Source: Roseiarcus sp963809245
GTDB lineage: Bacteria; Pseudomonadota; Alphaproteobacteria; Rhizobiales; Beijerinckiaceae
DNA length: 64,000 nucleotides
Direction of reading: 5' to 3'
Assembly: GCA_963809245.1 (NCBI GenBank)
Contig: CAWEIU010000008.1
Coordinates: forward strand, 186,001-250,000
This document shows positions 27,048 to 35,289 of the stretch, in pieces. Every line of letters begins with the position of its first letter. Position 1 is the first letter of the stretch. The notes under the pieces are model-generated. The model was given only the letters and a program-made list of their open reading frames with translations, was not told the DNA's origin and did not search any database. Both the position numbers and the translations under genes were made by a program.

Positions 27048-27818
27048 ATGACGACGCCGCTCGTTCCCGATAGTCCGGTCGCTTCCGCCTTCGTGCCGTC
27101 GCCCAACTTCGGCGAGCGGCGCGGCCCGCTTCGCCCGGACTGCATCATTCTCCACTACACCGGGATGCCGACCGAGGAGGGCGCCCTCGCGTTGCTGCGC
27201 GACCCGGCCGCCGAAGTGTCGGCGCACTATTTCGTCGGCGAATCCGGCGAGGTGATCCAACTCGTGTCCGAGGAGAAGCGCGCCTGGCACGCCGGCGTCG
27301 GCTCGTGGGCAGGGTCGACGGACCTCAATTCGGCGTCAATCGGCGTCGAGATCGCCAATCCCGGTCACGACGGCGGCTCGCCGCCCTTTGCGCCGGCCCA
27401 GATCGAGGCCGTCATCGGTCTCTGCCGCGACATCGCCTCGCGCTGGCGAATTCGTCCGGAGCGCGTGCTCGCCCATTCCGACATCGCGCCGGCGCGCAAG
27501 CGCGATCCCGGCGAGAAATTCCCCTGGGACGTGCTCGCGCGCGCCGGCGTCGGCCATTGGAGCGAGCCGGCGCCGATCTCGGGCGGCGTTCTGTTCGGCG
27601 TGGGCCAGGAAGGCCCGCCGATCCGCGCTTTGCAGGCGCTGCTGGCGCTCTACGGTTATGGCGTCGAGCTGACGGGCGTCTACGACCGGCAGACTAAGAT
27701 CGTCGTGACCGCCTTCCAGCGCCACTTCCGTCCCGAAAAGGTGGACGGCGAAGCCGATGCTTCCACCGTCGCCACGTTGCGGGCGCTGGTCGCTTCGCTC
27801 AACCCGCCGAGCTCATGA
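27048..27818 (+). CDS. N-acetylmuramoyl-L-alanine amidase (AmpD-like) with peptidoglycan-binding domain
   Basis: A 256-residue amidase_2 zinc enzyme (about 10-165) with a C-terminal PG_binding_1 domain (about 180-250). Zinc and catalytic positions are visible: CIILHYTGM (zinc His in the first), the ASIGVEIAN block, and AHSDIAPARKRDPG with the second histidine and the conserved KxDPG ending. It cleaves the amide bond between muramic acid and the stem peptide. No signal peptide is obvious, as in cytosolic AmpD-type recycling enzymes. Its 3' end overlaps the convergent radical SAM gene by 6 bp. Confidence 0.88.
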   Translation: MTTPLVPDSPVASAFVPSPNFGERRGPLRPDCIILHYTGMPTEEGALALLRDPAAEVSAHYFVGESGEVIQLVSEEKRAWHAGVGSWAGSTDLNSASIGVEIANPGHDGGSPPFAPAQIEAVIGLCRDIASRWRIRPERVLAHSDIAPARKRDPGEKFPWDVLARAGVGHWSEPAPISGGVLFGVGQEGPPIRALQALLALYGYGVELTGVYDRQTKIVVTAFQRHFRPEKVDGEADASTVATLRALVASLNPPSS

Positions 27819-29558
27819 GGTCGCAACGCCGAGGCGCGTCGGCGCGCCGTAGGTGTTGGGAATCTTGTCGGCGAAAGTCGTGACGAAATCCGCGTTCTCG
27901 TGCTCGGGCGAGGCGGGGCGCAGCGCCTCGTCGGTGTAGGACGCGCTCGCCTCGTCGGCGACGACGCGCCGGAGGATGCGGCGGTAGCGAGCCGCCAAGG
28001 CGAACCACTTCGCCGCCACGGTGAGGAAGTCCGCCACGCGCCAGAGCGAGAACAGCAACGGGTTGACGACCTTCATGCCGTGCCGCCGCTGCGTCCTCAC
28101 CTTGCGCCTGACGTAGCCGAACTGCAGGGGATGAACCTTTTCGATCCGCGCGGCGCCGGAAAAAATCGTCATCGCGTCGGCGACTTTGCGCGCGCTGATG
28201 CCGCTCGCGACCGCCCGGCGCAGGACGGTCTCGACATGCGCGTCGGTGTAATAGCGCGCCCAGGCGTCCCGGTAGACTTGCCGCCAGGCCTCGTCGGACA
28301 TTTTCGGATGCGCCGTGCAGACGTGTTCGAGATCGTAGTTGTTCATGTCCCGCTCCATCGGGACGCCCTTCATATGCAGGGTCTTGTGGTCCTCGGAGCC
28401 AGGCAGCGGCGTCAGGAAGAAGAATTCGAGGATGTCGATCGGCAGCTCGCGCTTGATGATCTCGATGTCGCGCGCGATGGTTTCGGGCGTGTCGGTGGGA
28501 AAGCCGAGGATATAGCCGGCCCAGGTCATCACATGGGCGCGCCGCCACGCCTGCAGCATGTCGCGATATTCCCAAATCTTGTTCTGGCGTTTCTTGGCGC
28601 CCTGGAGCGATTGGGGATTGATGTTCTCGAGCCCAATGAAAACGGCGTTGCAACCCGCGCGGGCGGCCTTCTCGATGAAGTTCGGGATGCGGTGGCACAA
28701 CGTGTCGACCTGCAGCAGCAGCCGGATCCGGAACCCGTGCTCCTCGCGTAAAACGATGAGCCGGTCGAGGATCGGCTCCCAGTTTCGGTTGCGCGCGAAA
28801 TTGTCGTCGGTGACGAAGAAGCGCGTAATGCCCTGCGCGGCGTTGGCGCGCACGATCGCTTCGACGTCGTCGGGCGTGCGGTAGCGCGAGATGCGGCCCT
28901 GCACGTTGATGATGGTGCAGAAGCTGCACTGGAACGGGCAGCCGCGCCCGGCGTCGAAGCTCGCGTAATGGCCGGCGACGCGGGCGACGACCGGCCGCGG
29001 CAGAATGGGCAGCGCCGCCGCCTCCATCGAAGGCATGTCGTCGAGGTAATTATAGACCGGCTTGGCGCGCCCGGCGTCGATGTCGCGGAGAAGACCGGCA
29101 AGACGGCCTTCTCCTTCTCCAGCGAACAGGGTGATGCCGAGCGCCTGCGCTTCCTTCAGCTCCGGCGGCAGTTCCGGGAGCATGGCGATGCAGCCCGAGA
29201 CGTGGAAGCCGCCGATCGCAACTGGGATCCCCGCCGCGCGGAATTGGCGCCCGAGGTCGAGCGCGCGCGGAAACTGGTTGGACTGAACGCCGACCAGCGC
29301 GACCAGGCCGCCTTCGTCGGCCTTGATGCGGCGCACCGTCGCGCCGACGTCGACGATGGTGTTGCACTCGTCATAGACCTCGATCTCGATCTCGACGTCC
29401 GGGCCGAGCGCCTGTTCCTCGGCGCAGATCGTCAACAGCCCATAGACGCTGGCGAGACTGTTGGAGGGAATGGTCGAGCGCATCCATTGGATGACGTAGC
29501 CGTCCTCGTCGTAGTGCGAGGGCTTCAGCAGAACGATCCGAAACTTCCGCTTACCCAT
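27813..29558 (-). CDS. B12-binding-domain radical SAM protein
   Basis: A 581-residue radical SAM enzyme. The N-terminal 170 residues match the B12-binding-like domain that precedes radical SAM in this class, but no DxHxxG cobalamin ligand motif is visible, so B12 may bind base-off without it. The cluster motif GRGCPFQCSFC gives CxxxCxxC (Cys207, 211, 214). Relatives include methylases and hopanoid or bacteriochlorophyll enzymes; the substrate is not readable here. A DUF4070-like C-terminal region follows. It stands alone, with a direct repeat in its upstream region. Confidence 0.8.
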   Translation of the reverse strand: MGKRKFRIVLLKPSHYDEDGYVIQWMRSTIPSNSLASVYGLLTICAEEQALGPDVEIEIEVYDECNTIVDVGATVRRIKADEGGLVALVGVQSNQFPRALDLGRQFRAAGIPVAIGGFHVSGCIAMLPELPPELKEAQALGITLFAGEGEGRLAGLLRDIDAGRAKPVYNYLDDMPSMEAAALPILPRPVVARVAGHYASFDAGRGCPFQCSFCTIINVQGRISRYRTPDDVEAIVRANAAQGITRFFVTDDNFARNRNWEPILDRLIVLREEHGFRIRLLLQVDTLCHRIPNFIEKAARAGCNAVFIGLENINPQSLQGAKKRQNKIWEYRDMLQAWRRAHVMTWAGYILGFPTDTPETIARDIEIIKRELPIDILEFFFLTPLPGSEDHKTLHMKGVPMERDMNNYDLEHVCTAHPKMSDEAWRQVYRDAWARYYTDAHVETVLRRAVASGISARKVADAMTIFSGAARIEKVHPLQFGYVRRKVRTQRRHGMKVVNPLLFSLWRVADFLTVAAKWFALAARYRRILRRVVADEASASYTDEALRPASPEHENADFVTTFADKIPNTYGAPTRLGVATS

Positions 29559-29846
29559 GCTTCGCCGCCTCCCCCGCTGAGATCAGACGGGCAAAGCGGC
29601 CCTGTCGTCACTGCGCTTGACGTCGTTCGACTTGGATATACGTGTTCGACTGGATGTGTATTGCGGTGTGACCCGCCAAAGCCATACTAGCGAAATGGGG
29701 TCCCCGTCCAGTAGGGTCGAGCGGCGCACTGATTTTGGCGGGTTATGCGGCGAAGCAGCCAAGAATAGTTCGGCGCCGCTGGCGTGCGCGCGCGAAGCGC
29801 TTTTTCGCAGAGATTGATGCGTTGATCGCTTTGCGCGGACACGCAT
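29559..29846. other. upstream region of the radical SAM gene with a direct repeat
   Basis: Noncoding stretch between the radical SAM gene and the glnII terminator. Two near-identical strings lie 19 bp apart: GTTCGACTTGGATAT (29625-29639) and GTTCGACTGGATGT (29644-29657). They sit about 70-100 bp upstream of the radical SAM start, a plausible activator or repressor site. A short frame at 29617-29817 lacks any protein-like character. I see nothing else. Confidence 0.45.
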
Positions 29847-29878
29847 AAAAAAGCGGCGCCGCCGGGAGGCGACGCCGC
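29847..29878 (-). terminator. intrinsic terminator of glnII
   Basis: On the minus strand, just after the glnII stop, an 11-bp GC stem (GCGGCGTCGCC / GGCGGCGCCGC, one mismatch) is followed by six T. This is a textbook factor-independent terminator. Confidence 0.88.
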
Positions 29879-29887
29879 AAAGGCGCT

Positions 29888-30922
29888 TTACGCAGCAGCC
29901 TGCTTGCCGGTCGGAACCGACGCGACGGTCTTCAAGACCTGCGAGGCGATCTGGTAGGGGTCGCCTTGCGAATTCGGGCGGCGATCCTCGAGATAGCCCT
30001 TGTAGCCGTTGTTCACGAAGCTATGGGGCACGCGGATCGACGCGCCGCGGTCGGCGACGCCGTAGCTGAACTGGTTGATCGACGCCGTCTCATGCTTGCC
30101 GGTGAGGCGCATATGATTGTCGGGGCCGTAGACGGCGATGTGGTCTTCACGCGCCGCCTCGAAGGCCGCCATCAGCTTCTCGAAGTATTCCTTGCCGCCG
30201 ACTTCGCGCATGTAGGCGGTCGAGAAGTTGCAATGCATGCCCGAGCCGTTCCAGTCCGTGTCGCCCAGCGGCTTGCAGTGGAACTCGATGTCGATGCCGT
30301 ACTTCTCGGTCAGGCGGAGCATGAGGTAGCGCGCCATCCACATGTCGTCGGCGCACTTCTTCGAACCCTTGCCGAAGATCTGGAATTCCCATTGGCCCTT
30401 CGCGACTTCCGCGTTGATGCCTTCGTGGTTGATGCCGGCCGCCAGGCACGCGTCGAGATGCTCTTCGACGATCTGGCGGGCGACGTCGCCGACGTTCTTG
30501 TAGCCGACGCCGGTGTAGTAGGGGCCCTGCGGAGCCGGATAGCCCGAGTCCGGGAAGCCGAGCGGACGGCCGTCCTGGTAGAAGAAATATTCCTGCTCGA
30601 AGCCGAACCAGGCGCCCTCGTCGTCGAGAATGGTCGCGCGCTTGTTCGAGGCATGCGGGGTCTTGCCGTCCGGCATCATGACTTCGCACAGCACCAGCAC
30701 GCCGTTGGTGCGCTGGCTGTCGGGATAGACGGCGACCGGCTTCAGCACGCAGTCCGAGCTGTGCCCTTCCGCCTGCATGGTGGAACTGCCGTCAAAACCC
30801 CACAGCGGAAGCTGCTCGAGCTTGGGAAAGCTGTCGAATTCTTTGATCTGCGTCTTTCCCCGGAGGTTTGGCACAGGAGTATAGCCGTCAAGCCAAATAT
30901 ACTCGAGTTTGTACTTTGTCAT
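29888..30922 (-). CDS. glnII: glutamine synthetase type II (eukaryotic-like)
   Basis: A 344-residue GSII enzyme that makes glutamine from glutamate, ammonia and ATP. The eukaryotic-like N-terminus (LEYIWLDGYTPVPNLRGKT), WGFDGSST and the catalytic-core blocks FGFEQEYF and NGSGMHCNFST are clear. Rhizobial GlnII is the nitrogen-limitation form, distinct from GlnA (GSI) and not adenylylated. Consistent with that, a sigma-54 promoter and a TGCAC/GTGCA inverted repeat lie upstream, and a terminator follows. Its divergent neighbour encodes DUF2735, a pairing seen in other Rhizobiales. Confidence 0.96.
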   Translation of the reverse strand: MTKYKLEYIWLDGYTPVPNLRGKTQIKEFDSFPKLEQLPLWGFDGSSTMQAEGHSSDCVLKPVAVYPDSQRTNGVLVLCEVMMPDGKTPHASNKRATILDDEGAWFGFEQEYFFYQDGRPLGFPDSGYPAPQGPYYTGVGYKNVGDVARQIVEEHLDACLAAGINHEGINAEVAKGQWEFQIFGKGSKKCADDMWMARYLMLRLTEKYGIDIEFHCKPLGDTDWNGSGMHCNFSTAYMREVGGKEYFEKLMAAFEAAREDHIAVYGPDNHMRLTGKHETASINQFSYGVADRGASIRVPHSFVNNGYKGYLEDRRPNSQGDPYQIASQVLKTVASVPTGKQAAA

Positions 30923-31000
30923 CGCGACCCTCTCGCTATTTGGGTTCTCGTTTTGAAATCACGTCGAATTGCCTATCGCCTGCAGGGGCCAGCGCGAAGC

Positions 31001-31016
31001 AGCATTTTCTGTGCCA
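31001..31016 (-). promoter_or_regulatory. sigma-54 promoter of glnII
   Basis: On the minus strand the sequence TGGCACAGAAAATGCT has the GG and GC dinucleotides of the -24/-12 elements separated by exactly 10 nt, with the consensus TGGCAC box intact. It lies 79 bp upstream of the glnII ATG. RpoN control of glnII is established in rhizobia. Confidence 0.75.
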
Positions 31017-31132
31017 GCCAAGGGGATCGCGAATTCCCGGCGCCCTCGCCGTAATCGTCGGCGCCGTGCAAAGCGGCACAGATGATGGCGCCCATTTTGT
31101 GGGCAGTTTGTGATTTTATTTGAAGCACTTAG

Positions 31133-31147
31133 TGCACTTCGTGTGCA
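31133..31147. promoter_or_regulatory. possible NtrC-type enhancer site
   Basis: A perfect inverted repeat TGCAC-N5-GTGCA lies 117 bp upstream of the -24 box of glnII. NtrC sites usually have TGCAC/GTGCA arms with a 7-nt centre, so the short spacing is a caution. The location is right for an enhancer, and it could also serve the divergent DUF2735 gene. Confidence 0.45.
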
Positions 31148-31214
31148 GGTCGGCTATTGTAAAAATCGATTCGAGACGCACCTTTCCTTTCTAAGCTAGG
31201 ATCGGAGACTCGCG

Positions 31215-31409
31215 ATGAATACGAATTCGGGCGCTCCTACCGCGAAGATTTATCAATTTCCCGCGACAACTCAGGGAAAGCTCGACAAGCGCAGTCTTCG
31301 TCCCACTTCCGCTGCGGACCGCCGCCAGCCGCCGCTCCCGACCGTCGAGTTCGGCAGCGGCTGGTATCACGAAGCGGCGCTCGAGGCGGAACACCCCCGC
31401 AAACCCTGA
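31215..31409 (+). CDS. DUF2735 small protein
   Basis: A 64-residue soluble protein matching DUF2735: the start MNTNSGAPTAKIYQFPATTQ and the aromatic-acidic end (VEFGSGWYHEAALEAE) are characteristic. Members occur beside glnII in many Rhizobiales and may have a role in nitrogen control. Divergent from glnII and sharing its regulatory region. Converges with the SDR gene 4 nt after the stop. Confidence 0.82.
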   Translation: MNTNSGAPTAKIYQFPATTQGKLDKRSLRPTSAADRRQPPLPTVEFGSGWYHEAALEAEHPRKP

Positions 31410-31413
31410 CCGC

Positions 31414-32181
31414 TCAGGCCGGCGAAACGCCGGATAGCGCGGCGCAAGCGTCGATCAGCCGATCCTGAAGGTCGGCGTCGTGGGCGCTCGGGTGGGTCTG
31501 CCGCGGCCGCATGTGGAAAAAATATTGGCCGCTCACCCGCGCGCCGGGCTCGTCGCTGACGGCGAGCCATGCCTGGGTGCGGTGCGCCTTGTCGAGGTCG
31601 TCGGGCGCGCTCGGACCGCCCATCCGGGTCGCGACCCATCCCGGCTCGACCGCGTTGGAGGAGACGCCCGGCCAGCGGCGGGCGAAGCCGAACGCCAGGA
31701 GAGCGTCGTGTAGCTTGCTCTCCGCATAGGCTTCGGCGCCCTGCCAGCGCCGCTTGCGCCAAAGCAGGTCGTCGAGGTCCGCCGAGGCGCCGCGATGCAT
31801 GCCTGAGCTCAGATAGACGAGCCGCTTCGGCCTCTCGATCAAGACCGTGAGGATGTAGGGCGCGAGCGTGTTGACGGCGAACACTTTGGGCAGCCCATCC
31901 TCGGTTTGGGCCCGCGGCTCCTGGTAGCCGACGGCGGCGTTGTGAATCACCGCGTCGAGCGGGCCGAGCCGATTGACCTCGTCCGCCAGCGCTTTCGTCT
32001 CAGCGATGCTGGCGAGGTCGCCGGCCAAAGCCGCCTCGGCTTGCGGAATCGCCTGGAGCGCGTCGCCGGCGCGCTTTTTGTCGCGGCCGTGCACAATCAC
32101 CTTGTGTCCCTGCTCGGCGAGCAGGCGGGCGGCCATCAGGCCGAGGCCGGTGGACGATCCCGTTACAAATACGCGCGCCAT
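31414..32181 (-). CDS. short-chain dehydrogenase/reductase
   Basis: A 255-residue classical SDR. The nucleotide-binding motif is TGSSTGLG (about 7-14), NAAVG replaces the NNAG block (about 86-90), and the catalytic set S (LSSG) with YAESK (about 151-155) is present. The start has a GAGGAGAG ribosome site. The upstream LysR gene reads in the same direction; they may form a unit. Substrate unknown; the pattern resembles NAD(P)-dependent light-dependent-protochlorophyllide-like SDRs (retinol-dehydrogenase type). Confidence 0.85.
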   Translation of the reverse strand: MARVFVTGSSTGLGLMAARLLAEQGHKVIVHGRDKKRAGDALQAIPQAEAALAGDLASIAETKALADEVNRLGPLDAVIHNAAVGYQEPRAQTEDGLPKVFAVNTLAPYILTVLIERPKRLVYLSSGMHRGASADLDDLLWRKRRWQGAEAYAESKLHDALLAFGFARRWPGVSSNAVEPGWVATRMGGPSAPDDLDKAHRTQAWLAVSDEPGARVSGQYFFHMRPRQTHPSAHDADLQDRLIDACAALSGVSPA

Positions 32182-32302
32182 CCGTCTCTCCTCAGTTTCG
32201 TCCCGCGCGAAACACCCGCCTAGTGTCGCCCGAAATTCCCGCTGGCGGAAATGCGGACTGGTCCCTTCACTCGTGACGAAGCGTCCACGATCGATGTCTC
32301 CG

Positions 32303-33202
32303 TCACCCGGTCGTCTCGAGGCAGAAGTCTATGAAGGCGTGAACCTTGGCGGGTGGATGGCGGCGCGACGGGTGAACGACGTAGAGCGGAAAGGTCTCGT
32401 CCGGCCAGTCGGGAAAGAGGTCGACCAGACGACCGTTTTGGAGCAGATCGTGAACCCCCAGCGCCATCACTTGGGCGATTCCGACCCCCTCGAGGCAGGC
32501 GCCGAGCATAACCCCGACGTCGCTCACCGTCAGTCGGCCTTTGGCTGCGACCGGGACAATCTCCCGCCCGCGATGGAGCTCCCATTCGAACGGCCGACCG
32601 GTGCGGGGATCGCGGAAATGTATGCAGAGGTGACGCGCGAGATCCTCGGGCGTCTTGGGCCAGCCGTTCCGCTCAAGATACGCGGGCGTCGCGACCGTCA
32701 GGATGCGGGTTTGCAGCAAGCGCCGGGTGACGAGCGAGGATGCCGGCTGCGGACCGAAGCGCACGGCGACGTCGACGCCGTTGGCCACGAGGTCGCCCAT
32801 CTCGTCCCGCGTCAGCAGTTCGAGCTCGATGTCGGGGTGGCGATCCAGGAAGATCGCCAGGCGTGGCGCGAGAACAAGCCGCGAGAAGTACGGATCGGCG
32901 TCGACCCTCAGCCGTCCGCGCACGGCTGCCGAAGCGCCGGAGGCGTCGCCGGCCGCGTGCTCGATCCCTTCGAGCAACGGCGCCACCTGGCGATGAAAGC
33001 GGGCGCCCTCGTCGGTCAGGCGCAAGGACCGCGTCGTGCGGTCGAGCAGCCGCACGCCCACCCTCGCTTCCAGCCGCGCGATCGCCCGGCTGACGCCGGA
33101 GGCCGATAGGCCGAGCGCATCCGCCGCTCTCACGAAGCTGCCGGCCTCGATGACGGCGGCGAGCACGCCGACGCCCGACAGCAGCCGCCCGTCGAAGACC
33201 AT
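32303..33202 (-). CDS. LysR family transcription regulator
   Basis: A 299-residue LysR-type regulator: N-terminal winged helix (about 5-63; ADALGLSASGVSRAIARLEA is the recognition region) and an effector-binding domain (about 90-295). It is divergent from the NmrA-like gene, with a LysR-like inverted repeat in the 120 bp between them, so it probably controls that gene and perhaps itself. Effector unknown; the sequence looks like the CrgA/DhcR-type subgroup. Confidence 0.88.
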   Translation of the reverse strand: MVFDGRLLSGVGVLAAVIEAGSFVRAADALGLSASGVSRAIARLEARVGVRLLDRTTRSLRLTDEGARFHRQVAPLLEGIEHAAGDASGASAAVRGRLRVDADPYFSRLVLAPRLAIFLDRHPDIELELLTRDEMGDLVANGVDVAVRFGPQPASSLVTRRLLQTRILTVATPAYLERNGWPKTPEDLARHLCIHFRDPRTGRPFEWELHRGREIVPVAAKGRLTVSDVGVMLGACLEGVGIAQVMALGVHDLLQNGRLVDLFPDWPDETFPLYVVHPSRRHPPAKVHAFIDFCLETTG

Positions 33203-33212
33203 GATCCACTCC

Positions 33213-33237
33213 TGACATCAGGTCATGAATGATGTGA
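33213..33237. promoter_or_regulatory. inverted repeat, likely LysR-binding site
   Basis: Arms TGACATCA (33213-33220) and TGATGTGA (33230-33237), 7 of 8 pairs matching, are separated by 9 nt. They lie 11 bp upstream of the LysR start and 86 bp upstream of the NmrA-like start, the normal place for a LysR autoregulatory site. The match to T-N11-A is inferred. Confidence 0.55.
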
Positions 33238-33322
33238 CATAAGCGCGCTCCAGTCAAAGAATGTCCGGGTGCATGGTCCGCTTCGCCGGCCTCGCGTCGG
33301 CGGTCAGTCGAGGAGCGCGACC

Positions 33323-34186
33323 ATGTATGCAGTTACTGGAGTCAGCGGGAAGGTCGGCGGCGCGACCGCGCACGCATTGCGCGAGATGGGCCTCGCGGTC
33401 CGCGCGATCGTGCGCGACGCGGCCAAGGGCGCGACCTGGCGCGAGCGCGGCGCCGAAGTCGCGCTCGCCGACTTGAACGACCCGACGGCGCTCGCCGCCG
33501 CCTTCGCCGGCGCAGAGGGCGTCTTCGCGCTGCTGCCCCCGCTTTTCGACCCGACGCCGGGATTTCCCGAGGCGCGCGCCTTCGCCGCCAGCATTCGAAG
33601 AGCGGTTGAGATCGCAAAACCCCCGAAGCTCGTCTGCCTCTCGACGATCGGCGCGCAGGCGACGCAGCCAAATCTGCTCAGCCAGTTGGGATTGGTCGAG
33701 CAGGCGCTGGCCGATGCGCCCGTGCCGGTCTGCTTCCTCAGGGCGGCCTGGTTCATGGACAATTCGGCGTCGGACATTCCCGCCGCGCGGGAGACGGGCG
33801 TCGTGCCGAGCTTTCTACAGCCGCTCGACAAGCCCGTGCCGATGGTCGCGACCGACGACATCGGCGATCTCGCGGCTTCCTTGCTGCGCGAGACATGGAC
33901 CGGTCGGCGGGTCGTTGAACTCGAGGGGCCGCGCAGAGTGACGCCGAACGAAGTCGGCGCCGCCCTCGCCAAGGTTCTCGGCAGGCCGGTGCGCATGGAG
34001 ACGGCGCCGCGCGAGACCTGGGAGGGCCTGTTCACCGCCCAGGGAATGAAGAACCCGCGACCTCGCGCCCAGATGCTCGACGGGTTCAACGAGGGCTGGA
34101 TCGAGTTCGAGGCCGGCCAAGCGGGGTCGCTCAAAGGGCGAACCGGCATCGAGACCGTACTTGCGCGGCTCGCAGCGGAGGGATGA
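33323..34186 (+). CDS. NAD(P)H-binding NmrA/atypical SDR family protein
   Basis: A 287-residue atypical SDR. The dinucleotide loop GVSGKVGG is at about 5-12, and RAIVRD (about 28-33) follows the pattern of NmrA/QOR2-like quinone reductases and redox sensors. There is no YxxxK catalytic pair, as in this group. The ATG at 33323 has a GAGGAG ribosome site and matches the conserved MYAVTG start; the longer frame is not supported. Divergent from its likely LysR regulator. Confidence 0.85.
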   Translation: MYAVTGVSGKVGGATAHALREMGLAVRAIVRDAAKGATWRERGAEVALADLNDPTALAAAFAGAEGVFALLPPLFDPTPGFPEARAFAASIRRAVEIAKPPKLVCLSTIGAQATQPNLLSQLGLVEQALADAPVPVCFLRAAWFMDNSASDIPAARETGVVPSFLQPLDKPVPMVATDDIGDLAASLLRETWTGRRVVELEGPRRVTPNEVGAALAKVLGRPVRMETAPRETWEGLFTAQGMKNPRPRAQMLDGFNEGWIEFEAGQAGSLKGRTGIETVLARLAAEG

Positions 34187-34320
34187 GGAGCGCCGGGTTT
34201 GCGCATCAGTCGTCCGGTGGGGCAAGATGGCGGTAAGGGGCTGCTTTGTCTCTGCCGCCGACCCGGGATTTCGGCAAGCGCTGAGCGATCTCGGGAAACG
34301 GCGGCGAAAGGAACCGGAAG

Positions 34321-35112
34321 ATGGATTTGAAACTTAGCGGAAAACTGGCGCTCGTCAGCGGCAGCACGGCCGGCATCGGCCAGGCGATCGCGGAAGCTCT
34401 GGCGCGCGAAGGCGCGCGGGTCATCGTCAACGGCCGCACGCAGGCGGCGGTCGACGAGGCGGTCGCGCGTCTGCGCGCCTCCACCGGCGCCGAGGTTCAC
34501 GCTTTCGCCGGCGATCTCGGCACGGCGTCCGCCGCGGAGGCGGTGGCGCGGGCTTATCCCAACGTCGAGATCCTCGTGAACAACCTCGGCATCTTCGAGC
34601 CGAAGCCGTTCGAGGCGATTCCCGACGCCGACTGGGTCCGCTTCTTCGAGGTGAATGTGCTGAGCGGCGTCCGTCTCGCGCGTCTCTACCTGCCGGCGAT
34701 GCGGCGCGCCGATTGGGGCCGCATCATCTTCATCTCCAGCGAGAGCGCGGTGCAGATCCCGGCCGAGATGATCCATTACGGCATGACCAAGACCGCGCAA
34801 ATCGCCGTCTCGCGCGGCCTCGCCGAGGCCGTCGCGGGAACGGGCATCACCGTCAACACCGTGCTGCCCGGCCCCACCAAGTCGCGCGGCGTCAGCGACT
34901 TCGTCGACGCTCTGGCGAAGGCCGAGGGCAAGTCGTTCCAGGACTTCGAAACAGAATTCTTTCAGAAGGTGCGGCCGACGTCGCTCATCAAGCGCTTCGC
35001 GACCCCGGAAGAAGTCGCTTCGCTCGTCGCCTACGTCGCGAGCCCCCTCGCGTCTGCGACGACCGGCGCCGCGCTGCGTGTCGACGGCGGCGTGATCAAG
35101 AGCGCGTTTTAG
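34321..35112 (+). CDS. short-chain dehydrogenase/reductase
   Basis: A 263-residue classical SDR. SGSTAGIG (about 13-20) is the cofactor loop, NNLG replaces NNAG (about 87-90), and the catalytic S-YGMTK set is visible (about 140-157), with VLPGPTKSRGV after it. Such enzymes reduce oxoacyl or oxo groups. It is co-oriented with and 134 bp after the NmrA-like gene. A palindromic element follows. Confidence 0.88.
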   Translation: MDLKLSGKLALVSGSTAGIGQAIAEALAREGARVIVNGRTQAAVDEAVARLRASTGAEVHAFAGDLGTASAAEAVARAYPNVEILVNNLGIFEPKPFEAIPDADWVRFFEVNVLSGVRLARLYLPAMRRADWGRIIFISSESAVQIPAEMIHYGMTKTAQIAVSRGLAEAVAGTGITVNTVLPGPTKSRGVSDFVDALAKAEGKSFQDFETEFFQKVRPTSLIKRFATPEEVASLVAYVASPLASATTGAALRVDGGVIKSAF

Positions 35113-35138
35113 CGCCGCGCTGCGATATGAAACAACTG

Positions 35139-35182
35139 CCCTCGTCCGTGAGGCGCTGCGAAGCGGCCTCGAAGGACGAGGG
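35139..35182. repeat. dispersed palindromic element, type D
   Basis: A short palindrome with ends CCCTCGTCC and GGACGAGGG and an inner complementary GAGGC / GCCTC pair. It resembles the widespread Rhizobiales element of that shape. It lies between the SDR and the oxalate decarboxylase genes. Confidence 0.6.
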
Positions 35183-35289
35183 TGGGTCAGACTACTCTAT
35201 GTGTCAGGAGTCCGTGGAACACCTTTCTGGTTGCCCCGTTTTATTGGCGACCCGCTGAGATGCGGCCGAATTGGAGAGGACGCCTGGCG

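Noticed and set aside
29617..29817. 66-codon frame in the region upstream of the radical SAM gene
   Set aside because: No ribosome site, no protein-like composition, and it spans the candidate regulatory repeat.
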